From assembly GCF_008632125.1 (NCBI RefSeq), contig NZ_VWRN01000034.1:1-64000 (forward strand): a DNA stretch of 64,000 nucleotides, in the 5' to 3' direction. A program made the translations under genes and the position numbers. Below are positions 1-10,145 of the stretch, in pieces. Numbering within the stretch: the stretch's first letter is position 1; each line of letters begins with the position of its first letter. The DNA is from Cupriavidus cauae. GTDB taxonomy: Bacteria; Pseudomonadota; Gammaproteobacteria; Burkholderiales; Burkholderiaceae. A model generated the notes under the pieces. That model had not been told where the DNA came from. It saw only the letters and a list, made by a program, of their open reading frames with translations, and ran no database searches.

Positions 1-149
1 CGGGGTCGGCACCAGGCGCGGCGCCCGACGCGGCCCCGAGCGCAGCCCCGAGCGCAGCCCCAAGCGCAGCCCCAAGCGCAGCCCCAAGCGCGACGCCGGG
101 TGCGGCTCCGCGCGCGGCCTCCGCCGCCGCGCCGGCACCACGACAATGA
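1..149 (+). CDS. mdtA: C-terminal tail of MdtA-type RND periplasmic adaptor (5' part outside window)
   Basis: A reading frame is open from base 3 and stops at TGA 147-149, 25 bases before mdtB. It encodes only an Ala/Pro/Ser-rich tail in which the tetrapeptide AAPS is repeated about five times by a 12-bp unit. No folded domain is visible. The identity as the membrane-fusion subunit is inferred from position: in mdtABC operons the adaptor gene directly precedes the two pump genes, and such adaptors often end in a low-complexity tail. The adaptor would link the inner-membrane pumps to the outer-membrane channel. Confidence 0.6.
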   Translation, partial: GSAPGAAPDAAPSAAPSAAPSAAPSAAPSATPGAAPRAASAAAPAPRQ

Positions 150-174
150 GCCCGCGCCGTAACGAGGACGCTGC

Positions 175-3100
175 ATGAACCCGTCACGCCTATTCATCGA
201 GCGGCCGGTCGCCACCGCGCTGCTGATGCTCGCGATCCTGCTGTCCGGGCTGGTCGCCTACCGGATGCTGCCGCTGTCGGCGCTGCCCGAGGTCGACTAC
301 CCGACCATCCAGGTCACCACGCTGTATCCGGGCGCGAGCCCCGACGTGATGACCTCGGCGGTGACCGCGCCGCTGGAGCGCCAGTTCGGCCAGATGCCGG
401 GGCTCAAGCAGATGTCCTCGTCCTCGTCGGGTGGCGCGTCGGTGATCACGCTGCAGTTCGACCTGACGCTGCCGCTGGACGTCGCCGAGCAGGAGGTGCA
501 GGCCGCCATCAATGCCGGCAGCAATCTGCTGCCGGGCGACCTGCCGATGCCGCCCGTCTACAGCAAGGTCAATCCCGCCGACGCGCCGATCCTGACGCTG
601 GCGATGACCTCGGACACGCTGCCGCTGCCCAAGCTGCAGGACCTGGTCGATACGCGCGTGGCGCAGAAGATTTCCCAGATCCAGGGCGTGGGCCTGGTCA
701 CCATCAGCGGCGGCCAGCGCCCGGCCGTGCGCATCCAGGCCAATCCGACCGCGCTGGCCGCGCTCGGCATGTCGATCGACGACCTGCGCACCGCGATCGG
801 CGCGGCCAACGTCAACGGCGCCAAGGGCAGCTTCGATGGCCCGGCGCGCGCCTCGACCATCGACGCCAACGACCAGCTGCGTTCGGCCGACGAATACCGC
901 CAGATCATCATCGGCTACCAGAACGGCGCGCCGATCCGCATCACCGACGTGGCCACCATCGTCGACGGCCCGGAGAACTCGCGGCTGGCGGCCTGGGCCA
1001 ACGGCAAGCCGGCCATCGTCGTCAACATCCAGCGCCAGCCCGGCGCCAACGTGATCGCGGTGGTCGACCGCATCAAGGCCATGCTGCCGCAGCTGCAGGC
1101 CTCGCTGCCGGCCTCGGTCAAGGCCGAGGTGCTGACCGACCGCACCACCACCATCCGCGCCTCTGTGCACGACGTCGAGATCGAGCTGCTGCTGGCGATC
1201 GCGCTGGTGGTGATGGTGATCTTCCTGTTCCTGCGCAACGTGCCGGCGACCGTGATCCCCGGCGTGGCGGTGCCGCTGTCGCTGGTCGGCACCTTCGGCG
1301 TGATGTACCTGGCCGGCTTCTCGATCAACAACCTGACGCTGATGGCGCTGACCATCGCGACCGGCTTCGTCGTCGACGACGCCATCGTGATGATCGAAAA
1401 CATCATGCGCTACATCGAGAAGGGCGAGTCGCCGATGGCTGCGGCGCTCAAGGGCTCGAAGCAGATCGGCTTCACCATCATCTCGCTGACCTTCTCGCTG
1501 GTGGCGGTGCTGATCCCGCTGCTGTTCATGGGCGATGTGGTGGGCCGGCTGTTCCGCGAGTTCGCGGTGACGCTGGCGGTATCGATCCTGATCTCGGCGG
1601 TGGTGTCGCTGACGCTGACGCCGATGATGTGCGCGCGCATGCTGCGCCATGTGCCCGAGGACCAGCTGCCGCGCTTTCATCGCGCCACCGGCACCTTCTT
1701 CGATCGCGTGATCGAGCGCTACGGCCGCGCGCTGAACTGGGTGCTGGGGCGGCAGCGGGCGACGCTGCTGGTGGCGATCGGCACGCTGGCGCTGACCGTG
1801 GTGCTGTACCTGGCGATTCCGAAGGGCTTCTTCCCGGTGCAGGACACCGGCGTGATCCAGGGCGTCACCGAGGCCTCGCAGAGCATCTCGTTCCAGGCGA
1901 TGGCGCAGAAGCAGCGCGCGGTCTCCGAGGTGGTGCTGAAGGACCCTGCGGTGCAGAGCGTGTCCGCCTTCATCGGCGTCGACGGCACCAACACGACGAT
2001 GAACGCCGGCCGCATGCTGATCAACCTGAAGCCCAAGGGCGAGCGCGACGACATCGCGACCGTGACCGAGCGGCTGCAGGCCGCGGTCGAGGAAATGGGC
2101 GGCGTTTCGCTGTACATGCAGCCGGTGCAGGACCTGACCATCGAGGACCGCGTCTCGCGCACGCAGTACCAGTTCACGGTGGAAGACCCCGATCCGCAGA
2201 CGCTGGCGACCTGGGTGCCGAAGCTGGCCGAGCGGCTGAAGGAGGAACCCGAATTCCGCGACGTCGCCTCCGACCAGCAGAACAACGGCTTGCGCGTCTA
2301 TGTCGACATCGACCGCGACGCGGCCGCGCGCTTCGGCATCACCACCGCGGTGATCGACAGCGCGCTGTACAGCGCCTACGGCCAGCGGCTGGTATCGACG
2401 ATCTTCACGCAGGCGAGCCAGTACCGCGTGGTGCTGGAAGCGATGCCCGAATTCCGCGACAACCCGCAGGCGGTGGCCGAGCTGCGGCTGCCCTCCTCGT
2501 CCGGCGGACAGGTGCCGCTGGGCGCGTTCGCCCGCATCAGCGAGCGCACCGGCCCGCTGGTGATCAACCACCAGGGCCAGTTCCCCGCCGCGACGATCTC
2601 GTTCAACCTGGCGCCGGGCGCGTCGCTGGGCCATGCGGTCGACAAGATCAAGCAGGTCGAGCAGGAGATCGGCCTGCCGATCTCGATGCAGACCACCTTC
2701 CAGGGCGCGGCGCTGGCCTTCAGCGCGTCGCTGTCGAACACGCTGTGGCTGATCCTGGCCGCGGTGGTCACGATGTACATCGTGCTCGGCGTGCTGTACG
2801 AGAGCACCATCCATCCGGTGACGATCCTGTCGACGCTGCCGTCGGCCGGCGTCGGCGCGCTGCTGGCGCTGCTGCTGGCCGGCCATGACCTGGGCATCAT
2901 CGCGATCATCGGCATCATCCTCCTGATCGGCATCGTCAAGAAGAACGCGATCATGATGATCGACTTCGCGCTGGAGGCCGAGCGCGAGCGCGGCATGGCG
3001 CCGCGCGACGCGATCTTCGAGGCGTGCCTGCTGCGCTTCCGGCCGATCCTGATGACGACGATGGCGGCGCTGCTGGCCGCGCTGCCGATGATGCTGGGCA

Positions 3101-3369
3101 CCGGCATCGGCTCCGAGCTGCGCCGGCCGCTGGGCATCACGATGGTGGGCGGCCTGCTGGTCAGCCAGGTGCTGACGCTGTTCACCACGCCGGTGATCTA
3201 CCTGGCGTTCGACCGGGTCGCCGGCCGGCTCAAGGGCTGGCGGCGCCGCCGCTTCGGCGATCCCGACGCCGACGTCGATGGGGACTTCGGCCCGGGCGGC
3301 ACGCCGGGGGGTACCCCGGGCGGCATCCCCGGAGCCCCGCCGCCCGTCGACACGCCGAGGGCGCCATGA
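175..3369 (+). CDS. mdtB: RND multidrug efflux permease MdtB
   Basis: A proton-driven inner-membrane pump subunit of 1064 residues, the usual HAE-1 RND size. [18 protein letters not shown] is the typical start leading into TM1. A large periplasmic loop (about 35-330) is followed by a TM block, a second loop (about 550-850) and the last TM block. The proton-relay Asp pair lies in [14 protein letters not shown] near residues 400-402. MdtB normally works as a heterotrimer with MdtC. The start follows a GAGG ribosome site in the 25-base gap after the adaptor. The stop overlaps the mdtC start (ATGA at 3366-3369), so the two are probably translationally coupled. The last 35 residues are Gly/Pro/Asp-rich and low complexity. 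Confidence 0.93.
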   Translation: MNPSRLFIERPVATALLMLAILLSGLVAYRMLPLSALPEVDYPTIQVTTLYPGASPDVMTSAVTAPLERQFGQMPGLKQMSSSSSGGASVITLQFDLTLPLDVAEQEVQAAINAGSNLLPGDLPMPPVYSKVNPADAPILTLAMTSDTLPLPKLQDLVDTRVAQKISQIQGVGLVTISGGQRPAVRIQANPTALAALGMSIDDLRTAIGAANVNGAKGSFDGPARASTIDANDQLRSADEYRQIIIGYQNGAPIRITDVATIVDGPENSRLAAWANGKPAIVVNIQRQPGANVIAVVDRIKAMLPQLQASLPASVKAEVLTDRTTTIRASVHDVEIELLLAIALVVMVIFLFLRNVPATVIPGVAVPLSLVGTFGVMYLAGFSINNLTLMALTIATGFVVDDAIVMIENIMRYIEKGESPMAAALKGSKQIGFTIISLTFSLVAVLIPLLFMGDVVGRLFREFAVTLAVSILISAVVSLTLTPMMCARMLRHVPEDQLPRFHRATGTFFDRVIERYGRALNWVLGRQRATLLVAIGTLALTVVLYLAIPKGFFPVQDTGVIQGVTEASQSISFQAMAQKQRAVSEVVLKDPAVQSVSAFIGVDGTNTTMNAGRMLINLKPKGERDDIATVTERLQAAVEEMGGVSLYMQPVQDLTIEDRVSRTQYQFTVEDPDPQTLATWVPKLAERLKEEPEFRDVASDQQNNGLRVYVDIDRDAAARFGITTAVIDSALYSAYGQRLVSTIFTQASQYRVVLEAMPEFRDNPQAVAELRLPSSSGGQVPLGAFARISERTGPLVINHQGQFPAATISFNLAPGASLGHAVDKIKQVEQEIGLPISMQTTFQGAALAFSASLSNTLWLILAAVVTMYIVLGVLYESTIHPVTILSTLPSAGVGALLALLLAGHDLGIIAIIGIILLIGIVKKNAIMMIDFALEAERERGMAPRDAIFEACLLRFRPILMTTMAALLAALPMMLGTGIGSELRRPLGITMVGGLLVSQVLTLFTTPVIYLAFDRVAGRLKGWRRRRFGDPDADVDGDFGPGGTPGGTPGGIPGAPPPVDTPRAP

Positions 3370-6300
3370 ACCTGTCGGCCATCTTCATCCACCGGCCGGT
3401 CGCGACCGCGCTGCTGACGCTGGGCATCCTGCTGGCGGGGCTGGCCGCGCTGCGGATGCTGCCGGTGTCGCCGCTGCCGCAGGTCGACTATCCGACCATC
3501 TCGGTGTCGGCCTCGCTGCCGGGCGCGAGCCCCGAGACGATGGCCGCCACCGTGGCGACGCCGCTGGAGCGCGCGCTCGGCTCGATCGCCGGCGTCAACG
3601 AAATCACGTCGAGCAGCTCGCTCGGCTCGACGCGGATCGTGCTGCAGTTCGACCTGTCGCGCGACATCGACGGCGCCGCCCGCGACGTGCAGGCAGCGAT
3701 CAACGCCTCGCGCGCGACGCTGCCGAGCAGCCTGCCGGGCAACCCGACCTACCGCAAGGTCAACCCGTCGGACGCGCCGATCATGATCATCGCGCTGACC
3801 TCGCCAACGATGACACGCGGCCAGCTGTACGACGCCGCCTCGACCATCCTCGCGCAGAAGCTGTCGCAGATCGAGGGCGTCGGCCAGGTCACGATCGGCG
3901 GCGCCTCGCTGCCGGCGGTGCGGGTCTCGCTCAATCCCACCGCGCTGAACAAGTACGGCATCGCGCTGTCCGACGTGCGCAACGCGATCAGCGCGACCAA
4001 TGCGAACCGGCCGCTGGGCGTGGTCGAGAACGACAGCAAGGCCTGGCAGATCTACGCCAACGACCAGGCGATGAAGGCGGAAGACTACATGCCGCTGATC
4101 ATCCGCTATGCGACGCCGGGCAGCTATTCGACCACCACCGCCGGCGCGCTGATCGCCAGCACGTCGAGCGCGACCTCGGGCGGCACGGTGCGCACCACCA
4201 CCGTCAACGGCGTGACGACCACCACGGTGACCGCGGGCGGCACGACCACCACGACCGTCAACAATGCCAGCGGCAGCAATGGCGCCACCAGCGGGCCGAA
4301 CGCCTTCGCGGTGCCGGTGCGGCTGTCCGACGTCGCCACCGTGACGGACTCGGTGCAGGACGTGCGCAACGCCGGCTCGGCCAACGGCGAGCCTTCCGTG
4401 CTGCTGGTGCTGAACCGCTCGCCGGGCGCCAACATCATCGAGACCGTCGACCGCGTCAACGAGATGCTGCCGACGCTGCGGCAGATGATCCCGGCCGCGA
4501 TCTCGATGGACGTGATGATGGACCGCACGCCGACCATCCGCGCGTCGCTGCGCGAGGTCGAGCACACGCTGATCATCTCGGTGGCGCTGGTGATCATGGT
4601 GGTGTTCCTGTTCCTGCGCAACGTGCGCGCCACGCTGATTCCCAGCGTCGCGGTGCCGGTGTCGCTGATCGGCACCTTCACCGTGATGTACCTGGCCGGC
4701 TTCTCGCTGAACAACCTGTCGCTGATGGCGCTGACGATCGCCACCGGCTTCGTCGTCGACGATGCGATCGTCGTGCTGGAGAACATCTCGCGCCATCTGG
4801 AGGCCGGCATGCGGCCGGTGCAGGCGGCACTGCGCGGCGCAAGGGAGGTCGGCTTTACCGTGATCTCGATGAGCCTGTCGCTGATCGCGGTGTTCATCCC
4901 GCTGCTGCTGATGGGCGGCATCATCGGCCGGCTGTTCCAGGAGTTCGCGATCACGCTGTCGGTGGCGATCCTGGTCTCGCTGGTGGTGTCGTTGACGACC
5001 ACGCCGATGATGTGCGCGCGGCTGCTGCGCGAGCCGCAGCGGCAGCGCCCGCCTGGTCGCTGGTATCGCGCCAGCGAGCGCGTGTTCACCTGGATCAACG
5101 AGCGCTATGCGCGCTCGCTGTCGGTGGCGCTGCGGCACAGCCGCCTGGTCTGGCTGATCCTGCTGGTGACGATCGGCCTGAACGTCTGGCTCTATGTGAT
5201 CGTGCCGAAAGGGTTCTTCCCGCAGCAGGACACCGGCCGGCTGATCGGCTTCATCCGCGCCGACCAGGCCACCTCGTTCCAGGCGATGCGCCAGAAGCTC
5301 GACAGCTTCATCCGCATCGTGCAGTCCGACCCCGCCGTGGTCAACGTGACCGGCTTCACCGGCGGCTCGCAGCGCAATACCGGGCAGATGTTCGTCACGC
5401 TCAAGCCGCTGTCGGAACGGACCGAGACCGCCAACGAGGTGATCGCCCGGTTGCGCGGCAAGCTTGCCAGGGAGCCCGGCGCCAGCCTGTTCCTGGTGCC
5501 GGTGCAGGACATCCGCATCGGCGGCCGGCAGAGCAGTTCGCAGTACCAGTTCACGCTGCGCTCGGACGACCTCGAGGTGCTGCGCGCCTGGGAGCCCAAG
5601 GTCCGCAATGCGCTGTCGAACCTGAAGGAGCTGGAGGACATCGACACCGACACCAACGACAAGGGCCTGCAGACCTCGGTGATCGTCGATCGCGACACCG
5701 CGTCGCGGCTCGGCGTCACGATGCAGCAGGTCGATTCGCTGCTGAACGACGCCTTCGGCCAGCGCCTGGTGTCGACGATCTACCATCCGCTGAACCAGTA
5801 TCGGGTGGTGATGGAGCTCAGTCAGGAGTACCTGCAGGGGCCCAACGCGCTGAAGGACATCTATGTGGTGACCGGCGCGGGCAATCGGGTGCCGCTGTCG
5901 GCGTTCGCGCGCGTGGTGCCGACCAGTACGCCGCTGGGCGTCAACCACCAGGGCCAGTTCGCGGCCTCGACGATCTCGTTCAACCTGGCCGAAGGCGTGT
6001 CGCTGTCGCAGGCGACCGAGCGCATCCAGCACGAGATGGCCCGCATCGGCGCGCCCGAATCGCTGCAGGCGAATTTCGCCGGCACCGCCAGCGCCTTCCA
6101 GGAGTCGCTGCGCAGCCAGCCGCTGCTGATCCTGGCCGCGCTGATCACGATCTATATCGTGCTGGGCGTGCTGTACGAAAGCTACGTGCACCCGCTGACG
6201 ATCCTGTCGACGCTGCCGTCCGCGGGCGTCGGCGCGCTGCTGGCGCTGCTGGCCTCGGGCACCGAGTTCAGCGTGATCGCGCTGATCGGGGTGATCCTGC

Positions 6301-6698
6301 TGATCGGCATCGTCAAGAAGAACGCGATCATGATGATCGACTTCGCCATCGATGCCGAACGGCGCGAGGGGCTGACGCCGCGCGAGGCGATCTATCGCGC
6401 CTGCCTGCTGCGCTTCCGCCCGATCATGATGACGACGATGGCGGCGCTGCTCGGCGCGGTGCCGCTGGCGCTCGGCCGCGGCGACGGCGCCGAGCTGCGC
6501 GCGCCGCTCGGTATCTCGATCGTCGGCGGCCTGCTGGTCAGCCAGCTGCTGACCCTGTACACCACGCCGGTGGTCTACCTGACGCTGGACCGCTGGCGCC
6601 TGAAGTGGCAGGCCTGGCGCAACCGCCGCCAGGCCCGTCGCAACAGCGGCGGCGGCGGCGCGCCGTCCGCGCCCACGCCTGCCGGATTCGATTCGTGA
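3366..6698 (+). CDS. mdtC: RND multidrug efflux permease MdtC with a Thr-rich insertion
   Basis: Second pump subunit, 1110 residues. The start ATG at 3366 overlaps the mdtB stop and gives [17 protein letters not shown], the family N-terminus; the open frame further upstream overlaps mdtB and is not used. [14 protein letters not shown] carries the proton-relay Asp pair. The protein is longer than typical MdtC (about 1025 residues). The excess is a Thr/Ser/Gly/Val-rich stretch at about residues 252-313 (bases about 4119-4307), placed in the first periplasmic loop between the motifs IIRYATPG and [11 protein letters not shown]. The flanking sequence is normal, so the pump core looks intact. GTGA at 6695-6698 could couple it to the next gene. 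Confidence 0.93.
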   Translation: MNLSAIFIHRPVATALLTLGILLAGLAALRMLPVSPLPQVDYPTISVSASLPGASPETMAATVATPLERALGSIAGVNEITSSSSLGSTRIVLQFDLSRDIDGAARDVQAAINASRATLPSSLPGNPTYRKVNPSDAPIMIIALTSPTMTRGQLYDAASTILAQKLSQIEGVGQVTIGGASLPAVRVSLNPTALNKYGIALSDVRNAISATNANRPLGVVENDSKAWQIYANDQAMKAEDYMPLIIRYATPGSYSTTTAGALIASTSSATSGGTVRTTTVNGVTTTTVTAGGTTTTTVNNASGSNGATSGPNAFAVPVRLSDVATVTDSVQDVRNAGSANGEPSVLLVLNRSPGANIIETVDRVNEMLPTLRQMIPAAISMDVMMDRTPTIRASLREVEHTLIISVALVIMVVFLFLRNVRATLIPSVAVPVSLIGTFTVMYLAGFSLNNLSLMALTIATGFVVDDAIVVLENISRHLEAGMRPVQAALRGAREVGFTVISMSLSLIAVFIPLLLMGGIIGRLFQEFAITLSVAILVSLVVSLTTTPMMCARLLREPQRQRPPGRWYRASERVFTWINERYARSLSVALRHSRLVWLILLVTIGLNVWLYVIVPKGFFPQQDTGRLIGFIRADQATSFQAMRQKLDSFIRIVQSDPAVVNVTGFTGGSQRNTGQMFVTLKPLSERTETANEVIARLRGKLAREPGASLFLVPVQDIRIGGRQSSSQYQFTLRSDDLEVLRAWEPKVRNALSNLKELEDIDTDTNDKGLQTSVIVDRDTASRLGVTMQQVDSLLNDAFGQRLVSTIYHPLNQYRVVMELSQEYLQGPNALKDIYVVTGAGNRVPLSAFARVVPTSTPLGVNHQGQFAASTISFNLAEGVSLSQATERIQHEMARIGAPESLQANFAGTASAFQESLRSQPLLILAALITIYIVLGVLYESYVHPLTILSTLPSAGVGALLALLASGTEFSVIALIGVILLIGIVKKNAIMMIDFAIDAERREGLTPREAIYRACLLRFRPIMMTTMAALLGAVPLALGRGDGAELRAPLGISIVGGLLVSQLLTLYTTPVVYLTLDRWRLKWQAWRNRRQARRNSGGGGAPSAPTPAGFDS

Positions 6699-6700
6699 CG

Positions 6701-8167
6701 ATGACCCAGAAAGCGATGACCCGCCCCTCCTCCCTGCCCCGCTGCGTCGTGATGGCCTGCGCGCTGCTGCTCGGCGCCTGCGCGGTCGGCCCCGACTACC
6801 AGCGGCCCGATGCGCCCGTGACGCCCACCTTCAAGGAGGCGCCGGCCGAATGGGGCCAATGGAAGCCCGCCGAGCCGGGCGACGCCAGCCAGCGCGGCGA
6901 CTGGTGGACCGTGTTCGGCGATCCGCAGCTCGACGCGCTGATGGCGCGCGTGAAGATCTCCAACCAGACCATCGCCGCCGCCGAGGCGCAGTACCGGCAG
7001 GCCACCGCGATCCTGCGCGCGGCGCGCTCGGGCTACTTCCCGGTGGTCGGCGCGCAGGCCAGCGTGGACCGCTCGCGCAGCGGCAACGGCAATATCAGCA
7101 GCGGGCAGACGGCGACGCTGTCGGCCAGCTGGGAAGTGGACCTGTGGGGCCGCGTGCGGCGCCAGGTCGAAAGCAGCGAGGCCAGCGCGCATGCAAGCGA
7201 GGCCGACCTGGCCTCGACGCTGCTGTCGACGCAGGCCACGCTGGCGCAGACCTATTTCCTGCTGCGCGTCGCCGATGCGCAGCAGGCGCTGCTGCAGCGG
7301 ACCGTGGCCGACTACGAGAAGTCGTTGCAGCTGGTGCGCAACCAGTACCAGGCCGGCATCGCGCAACGCTCTGACGTGCTGCAATCGGAGACGCAGCTCA
7401 AGAGCGCGCAGGCGCAGCTGATCGACATCCAGATCGAGCGCGCGCAGTACGAGCATGCGATCGCGGTGCTGACCGGACAGCCGCCGGCCGCGTTCTCGCT
7501 GGCGCCGATCGACTTCACCGAGACGGTGCCGCGCGTGCCGGTCGCGGTGCCGTCGCAGCTGCTCGAACGCCGCCCGGACATCGGCGCGGCCGAGCGCCGC
7601 ATGGCGGCCGCGAACGCGCAGATCGGCGTCGCGCAGGCCGCGTATTACCCGACGCTGAGCCTGTCGGCCGCGGGGGGCTTTACGTCCAGTTCGCTGGAGC
7701 GCTGGCTGTCGCTGCCGAACCGGATCTGGTCGTTCGGCCCCGAACTGGCGATGACGCTGCTGGACTTCGGCGCGCGCAGCGCGGCCAAGGAACAGGCCAT
7801 CGCGGTCTACGACCAGACCGTTGCCAACTACCGCCAGACGGTGCTGACGGCGTTCCAGGAGGTCGAGGACAACCTCGCCGCGGCGCGCCTGCTCGAGCAG
7901 GAAGCGGTGGTACAGAACGAGGCGCTGCAGTCCGCGCGCGAGGCGCTGTCGCTGGTCAACAACCGCTATCGCGCGGGTACCGCCGGCCTGCTCGACGTGC
8001 TGACGGCGCAGACCGCGGCCTATACCGCCGAGCGCACCGCGCTGTCGATCGCCGGCCGGCAGTTGAGCGCCAGCGTGGTGTTGATCAAGGCGCTGGGCGG
8101 CGGCTGGCAGGGGCCGGGGACGGCGGTGGCGAAGGAAGCCGGGGACGGCGCGGCGGTGGCGCGCTGA
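6701..8167 (+). CDS. Outer-membrane efflux lipoprotein, NodT/OprM type
   Basis: A 488-residue outer-membrane factor that provides the exit channel for the MdtABC pump. The N-terminus is a lipoprotein signal (ALLLGACAVGPDYQRP, lipobox LGAC), followed by two OEP repeats with the usual long amphipathic helices. Conserved NodT features include SWEVDLWGRVRR, QYQAGIAQRSDVLQSE, LLERRPDIGAAERRMAAANA and NNRYRAGTAGLLDVLTAQ. I chose ATG 6701, just after the mdtC stop. GTG 6695, overlapping that stop, and ATG 6716 are alternatives. The gene lies in the same operon as the pumps, as expected for an RND tripartite system. Confidence 0.92.
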   Translation: MTQKAMTRPSSLPRCVVMACALLLGACAVGPDYQRPDAPVTPTFKEAPAEWGQWKPAEPGDASQRGDWWTVFGDPQLDALMARVKISNQTIAAAEAQYRQATAILRAARSGYFPVVGAQASVDRSRSGNGNISSGQTATLSASWEVDLWGRVRRQVESSEASAHASEADLASTLLSTQATLAQTYFLLRVADAQQALLQRTVADYEKSLQLVRNQYQAGIAQRSDVLQSETQLKSAQAQLIDIQIERAQYEHAIAVLTGQPPAAFSLAPIDFTETVPRVPVAVPSQLLERRPDIGAAERRMAAANAQIGVAQAAYYPTLSLSAAGGFTSSSLERWLSLPNRIWSFGPELAMTLLDFGARSAAKEQAIAVYDQTVANYRQTVLTAFQEVEDNLAAARLLEQEAVVQNEALQSAREALSLVNNRYRAGTAGLLDVLTAQTAAYTAERTALSIAGRQLSASVVLIKALGGGWQGPGTAVAKEAGDGAAVAR

Positions 8168-8198
8168 GCGGTGCGCCGGCGGGATGCCGGCGCCCTTG

Positions 8199-8322
8199 CC
8201 CTCTCCCCCGCCCCTCTCCCGCTTGCGGGAGAGGGGAGAGAACCGGCGTATTCACCCACGCATCGCCAGTTCCAGCGATACCGTGCTCCCCGCTTGCGGG
8301 AGAGGGGGTTGGGGGAGAGGGC
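8199..8322. repeat. Intergenic palindromic element with CCCTCTCCC arms
   Basis: The spacer between the efflux operon and the convergent lysR gene contains a perfect 12-bp hairpin, CCCCTCTCCCGC / GCGGGAGAGGGG at 8211-8236, and a second GCGGGAGAGGGGG copy near 8295. The outer ends are complementary (CCCTCTCCCCC near 8199 and GGGGGAGAGGGC ending at 8322). This resembles the dispersed CCCTCTCCC repeats common in GC-rich Burkholderiales spacers (known in general; not checked here). A diverged relative lies at about 50770-50805. It may also end transcription from both sides, but no T-tract is visible. Confidence 0.75.
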
Positions 8323-8350
8323 AAACCCGCCTGCCACCTTGCTGCGCAAC

Positions 8351-9265
8351 TCATCCCCCTGCGCGCCGCCGTGGCGCCGGTTGCGGCAGCGGCTGGTGGC
8401 TGACCCGCTCCTGCAGCCATGCGCCGGCCTTGCCGAGCGGACGCTGCTTGTGCCAGACCAGCTCCATCGCCACCGGCCAGTCCTGATCGTCGAAGTCCAG
8501 TTCGGGCGAGACGAGTTGCGCGGCGGCCGGCGAATTGGCGGCGACGTGCCACGGCACGAAGGCCCAGCCCAGTTCGCGCTTGACCAGCTCGACGATGACC
8601 CAGTGGCTCTCGACCCACCAGACCTCGGCGGCCACGCGCAGGCGCATCTTCTCCTCGCTGTCGCTGCGCACCGCCACCATCAGCTGGCGATGGCGCTTGA
8701 GCTCTTCCCAGCCGACCCGCTGCTGCGCCGCCAGCGGATGGTCGGGCGCGCAGATGATCTGCATCGGCACCCAACCGAGCCCGCGGAACGCCAACGCGGG
8801 CGGCAACACCTCCTGCCGCCACATCAGGCCCAGGTCCGCGCCGCCCTCCAGCACCAGCCGGCTGACGTCCTCCATTACCGGAAACAGCAGCTCCAGCTCC
8901 ACCGCAGGAAACCGGTGCGAGAACTCCTCCAGCAGCACGCCCAGCGTCTCCTCGGGATACAGCTCGTCGACCGCCAGCACCAGCCGGCTTTCGACGCCCT
9001 CGCCCAAGCTCTTGGCCACGCCGCGGAAATGCTCGCAGCGCTCCAGGATCACGCGGGCCTCGACCAGCAGGCGCTCGCCCGCCGGCGTCAGCGCGGGATA
9101 GCGGCCGCTGCGGTCGAACAGCGCGTTGTCGAGATCGATCTCGAGATTGGACACGGCGGTGCTGACCACCGACTGGGCCTTGCCGAGGCGGCGCGCCGCC
9201 GCCGAAAACGAGCCGGTCTCGGCCGCGGCGACAAAGGCTTGCAGTTGTTCAAGGGACAGGCTCAT
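8351..9265 (-). CDS. LysR-family transcriptional regulator
   Basis: A 304-residue regulator with an N-terminal winged HTH (LEQLQAFVAAAETGSFSAAA, then SVVSTAVSNLE) and a LysR effector-binding domain to the C-terminus. I chose ATG 9265 (MSLSLEQLQAF) because the family begins there; the upstream open frame is not LysR-like. It is divergent from the PACE efflux gene 150 bases away. In Acinetobacter the LysR regulator AceR stands in the same relation to the PACE gene aceI, so control of the neighbour is the best inference. The inducer cannot be read from the sequence. Confidence 0.9.
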   Translation of the reverse strand: MSLSLEQLQAFVAAAETGSFSAAARRLGKAQSVVSTAVSNLEIDLDNALFDRSGRYPALTPAGERLLVEARVILERCEHFRGVAKSLGEGVESRLVLAVDELYPEETLGVLLEEFSHRFPAVELELLFPVMEDVSRLVLEGGADLGLMWRQEVLPPALAFRGLGWVPMQIICAPDHPLAAQQRVGWEELKRHRQLMVAVRSDSEEKMRLRVAAEVWWVESHWVIVELVKRELGWAFVPWHVAANSPAAAQLVSPELDFDDQDWPVAMELVWHKQRPLGKAGAWLQERVSHQPLPQPAPRRRAGG

Positions 9266-9336
9266 GGCAGATGCTCGGCTGGATGCGGATGAAGCGGAGG
9301 AAGGCCCCATGGTGCCACAGTTCCGGCGACCCATCT

Positions 9337-9364
9337 GTATAAGCGATACTTCCCAACTTGTATC
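9337..9364. promoter_or_regulatory. Candidate LysR operator between lysR and PACE gene
   Basis: The 150-bp divergent spacer holds GTAT-N5-ATAC (9337-9349) and, sharing one half-site, GATAC-N10-GTATC (9345-9364). Dyads with a spaced T...A arrangement are typical LysR targets. They lie 52-79 bases before the PACE start and 72-99 before the lysR start, so one site set could serve both genes. This is seen in the sequence; binding is inferred. Confidence 0.5.
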
Positions 9365-9415
9365 TGCTGCTCTACCCGATAGACTCGGCGTCATTGTCTT
9401 TCATGGAGCAGCACA

Positions 9416-9868
9416 ATGCGCGGTACGCTCGACAGAATCCGTCACACGGTCGGCTTCGAACTGATCGGCCTGCTGATCTTCGCGCCCCTGGGCAGCTGGG
9501 TGTTCGGCTACGCCCTGCACCAGATGGGCGTGATCGCCGCGGTCGCTTCGCTGGTCGCCGCGGTCTGGAACTACGTCTACAACCTGATGTTCGACAAGGC
9601 CATGGTGCGGCTGACCGGCTCGGTGCGCAAATCGCCGGCGGTGCGCGTCTGCCATGCGCTGCTGTTCGAGCTGGGCCTGCTGATCGTGTTCCTGCCGTCG
9701 GTGGCGTGGTATCTGAAGATCAGCCTGCTCGATGCGCTGCTGATGGATCTGGCGGTGGCCGGCTTCTACGTGGTCTACGCCTTCGTCTACAACTGGGCCT
9801 ACGACATCGTGTTCCCGGTGCCGGGCCGCGCGGTCCCCGGCGAGGCCTCGGGCAGCGAGCCGGCCTGA
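9416..9868 (+). CDS. PACE-family (chlorhexidine/biocide) efflux transporter
   Basis: A 150-residue inner-membrane protein with four predicted TM helices arranged as two bacterial transmembrane pair domains. Characteristic motifs are GFELIGLLIFAPLGSWVFG, WNYVYNLMFDKAM near residue 55 and VYAFVYNWAYDIVFP near residue 125; the repeated W/NY..N..(F/Y)D motif marks the tandem pairs. PACE proteins are proton-coupled exporters of chlorhexidine, acriflavine and short-chain diamines. The gene is divergent from a LysR regulator and is closed by a strong terminator, so it is monocistronic. Confidence 0.9.
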   Translation: MRGTLDRIRHTVGFELIGLLIFAPLGSWVFGYALHQMGVIAAVASLVAAVWNYVYNLMFDKAMVRLTGSVRKSPAVRVCHALLFELGLLIVFLPSVAWYLKISLLDALLMDLAVAGFYVVYAFVYNWAYDIVFPVPGRAVPGEASGSEPA

Positions 9869-9902
9869 CCGGCGCGAGGCCAACACAGACGGCATCAACG
9901 AC

Positions 9903-9938
9903 AACGCCCCGGCCATCGGCCGGGGCGTTCTGCTTTTT
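9903..9938 (+). terminator. Rho-independent terminator after the PACE gene
   Basis: A perfect 12-bp stem (AACGCCCCGGCC 9903-9914, loop ATC, GGCCGGGGCGTT 9918-9929) is followed by CTGC and five T (9934-9938). It lies 35 bases after the stop codon. Confidence 0.88.
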
Positions 9939-9985
9939 GGCGCCGCCAATGCGCGACGAATCTGCGGGCAAGCCGCGCGCCCTGC

Positions 9986-10063
9986 GGTGGCGCGCTGTGG
10001 TGGCGCGCTGTGGTGGCGCGCTGTGGTGGCGCCCTGGGGTGGCGCGCTGGGGTGGCACGCTGC
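9986..10063. repeat. 13-bp tandem repeat, six copies
   Basis: GGTGGCGCGCTGT repeats head to tail at 9986, 9999, 10012, 10025, 10038 and 10051. The first three copies are identical and the last three differ by one to three bases. It lies in the convergent spacer between the PACE gene and the glycine-zipper gene. No gene is supported here. Confidence 0.92.
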
Positions 10064-10106
10064 AAGGGCTCGCTGCGATGACTCTGCTGGCGGCGCGCTC
10101 GCGCGA

Positions 10107-10145
10107 TCCCTGCTTCTTGTCCCTGCTTGTTGTCCCTGCTTCTTA
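10107..10145. repeat. Second 13-bp tandem array, three copies
   Basis: TCCCTGCTT recurs at 10107, 10120 and 10133, exactly 13 bp apart, with related intervening bases. It abuts the stop codon of the minus-strand glycine-zipper gene. Its period equals that of the array 44 bases upstream although the sequence is unrelated. Confidence 0.75.

Noticed and set aside
190..2886. Long open frame (898 codons) antisense to mdtB
   Set aside because: It is rich in Arg, His, Gln and Asp, has no domain, and mirrors a strong mdtB gene. High GC removes stop codons in the complementary frame.
3198..6191. Long open frame (997 codons) antisense to mdtC
   Set aside because: Same composition bias and no recognisable motif; a shadow of mdtC.
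8184..8486. Small frames inside the CCCTCTCCC repeat element
   Set aside because: Coding potential comes from the palindromic repeat and from the reverse of lysR; no ribosome site or homology.
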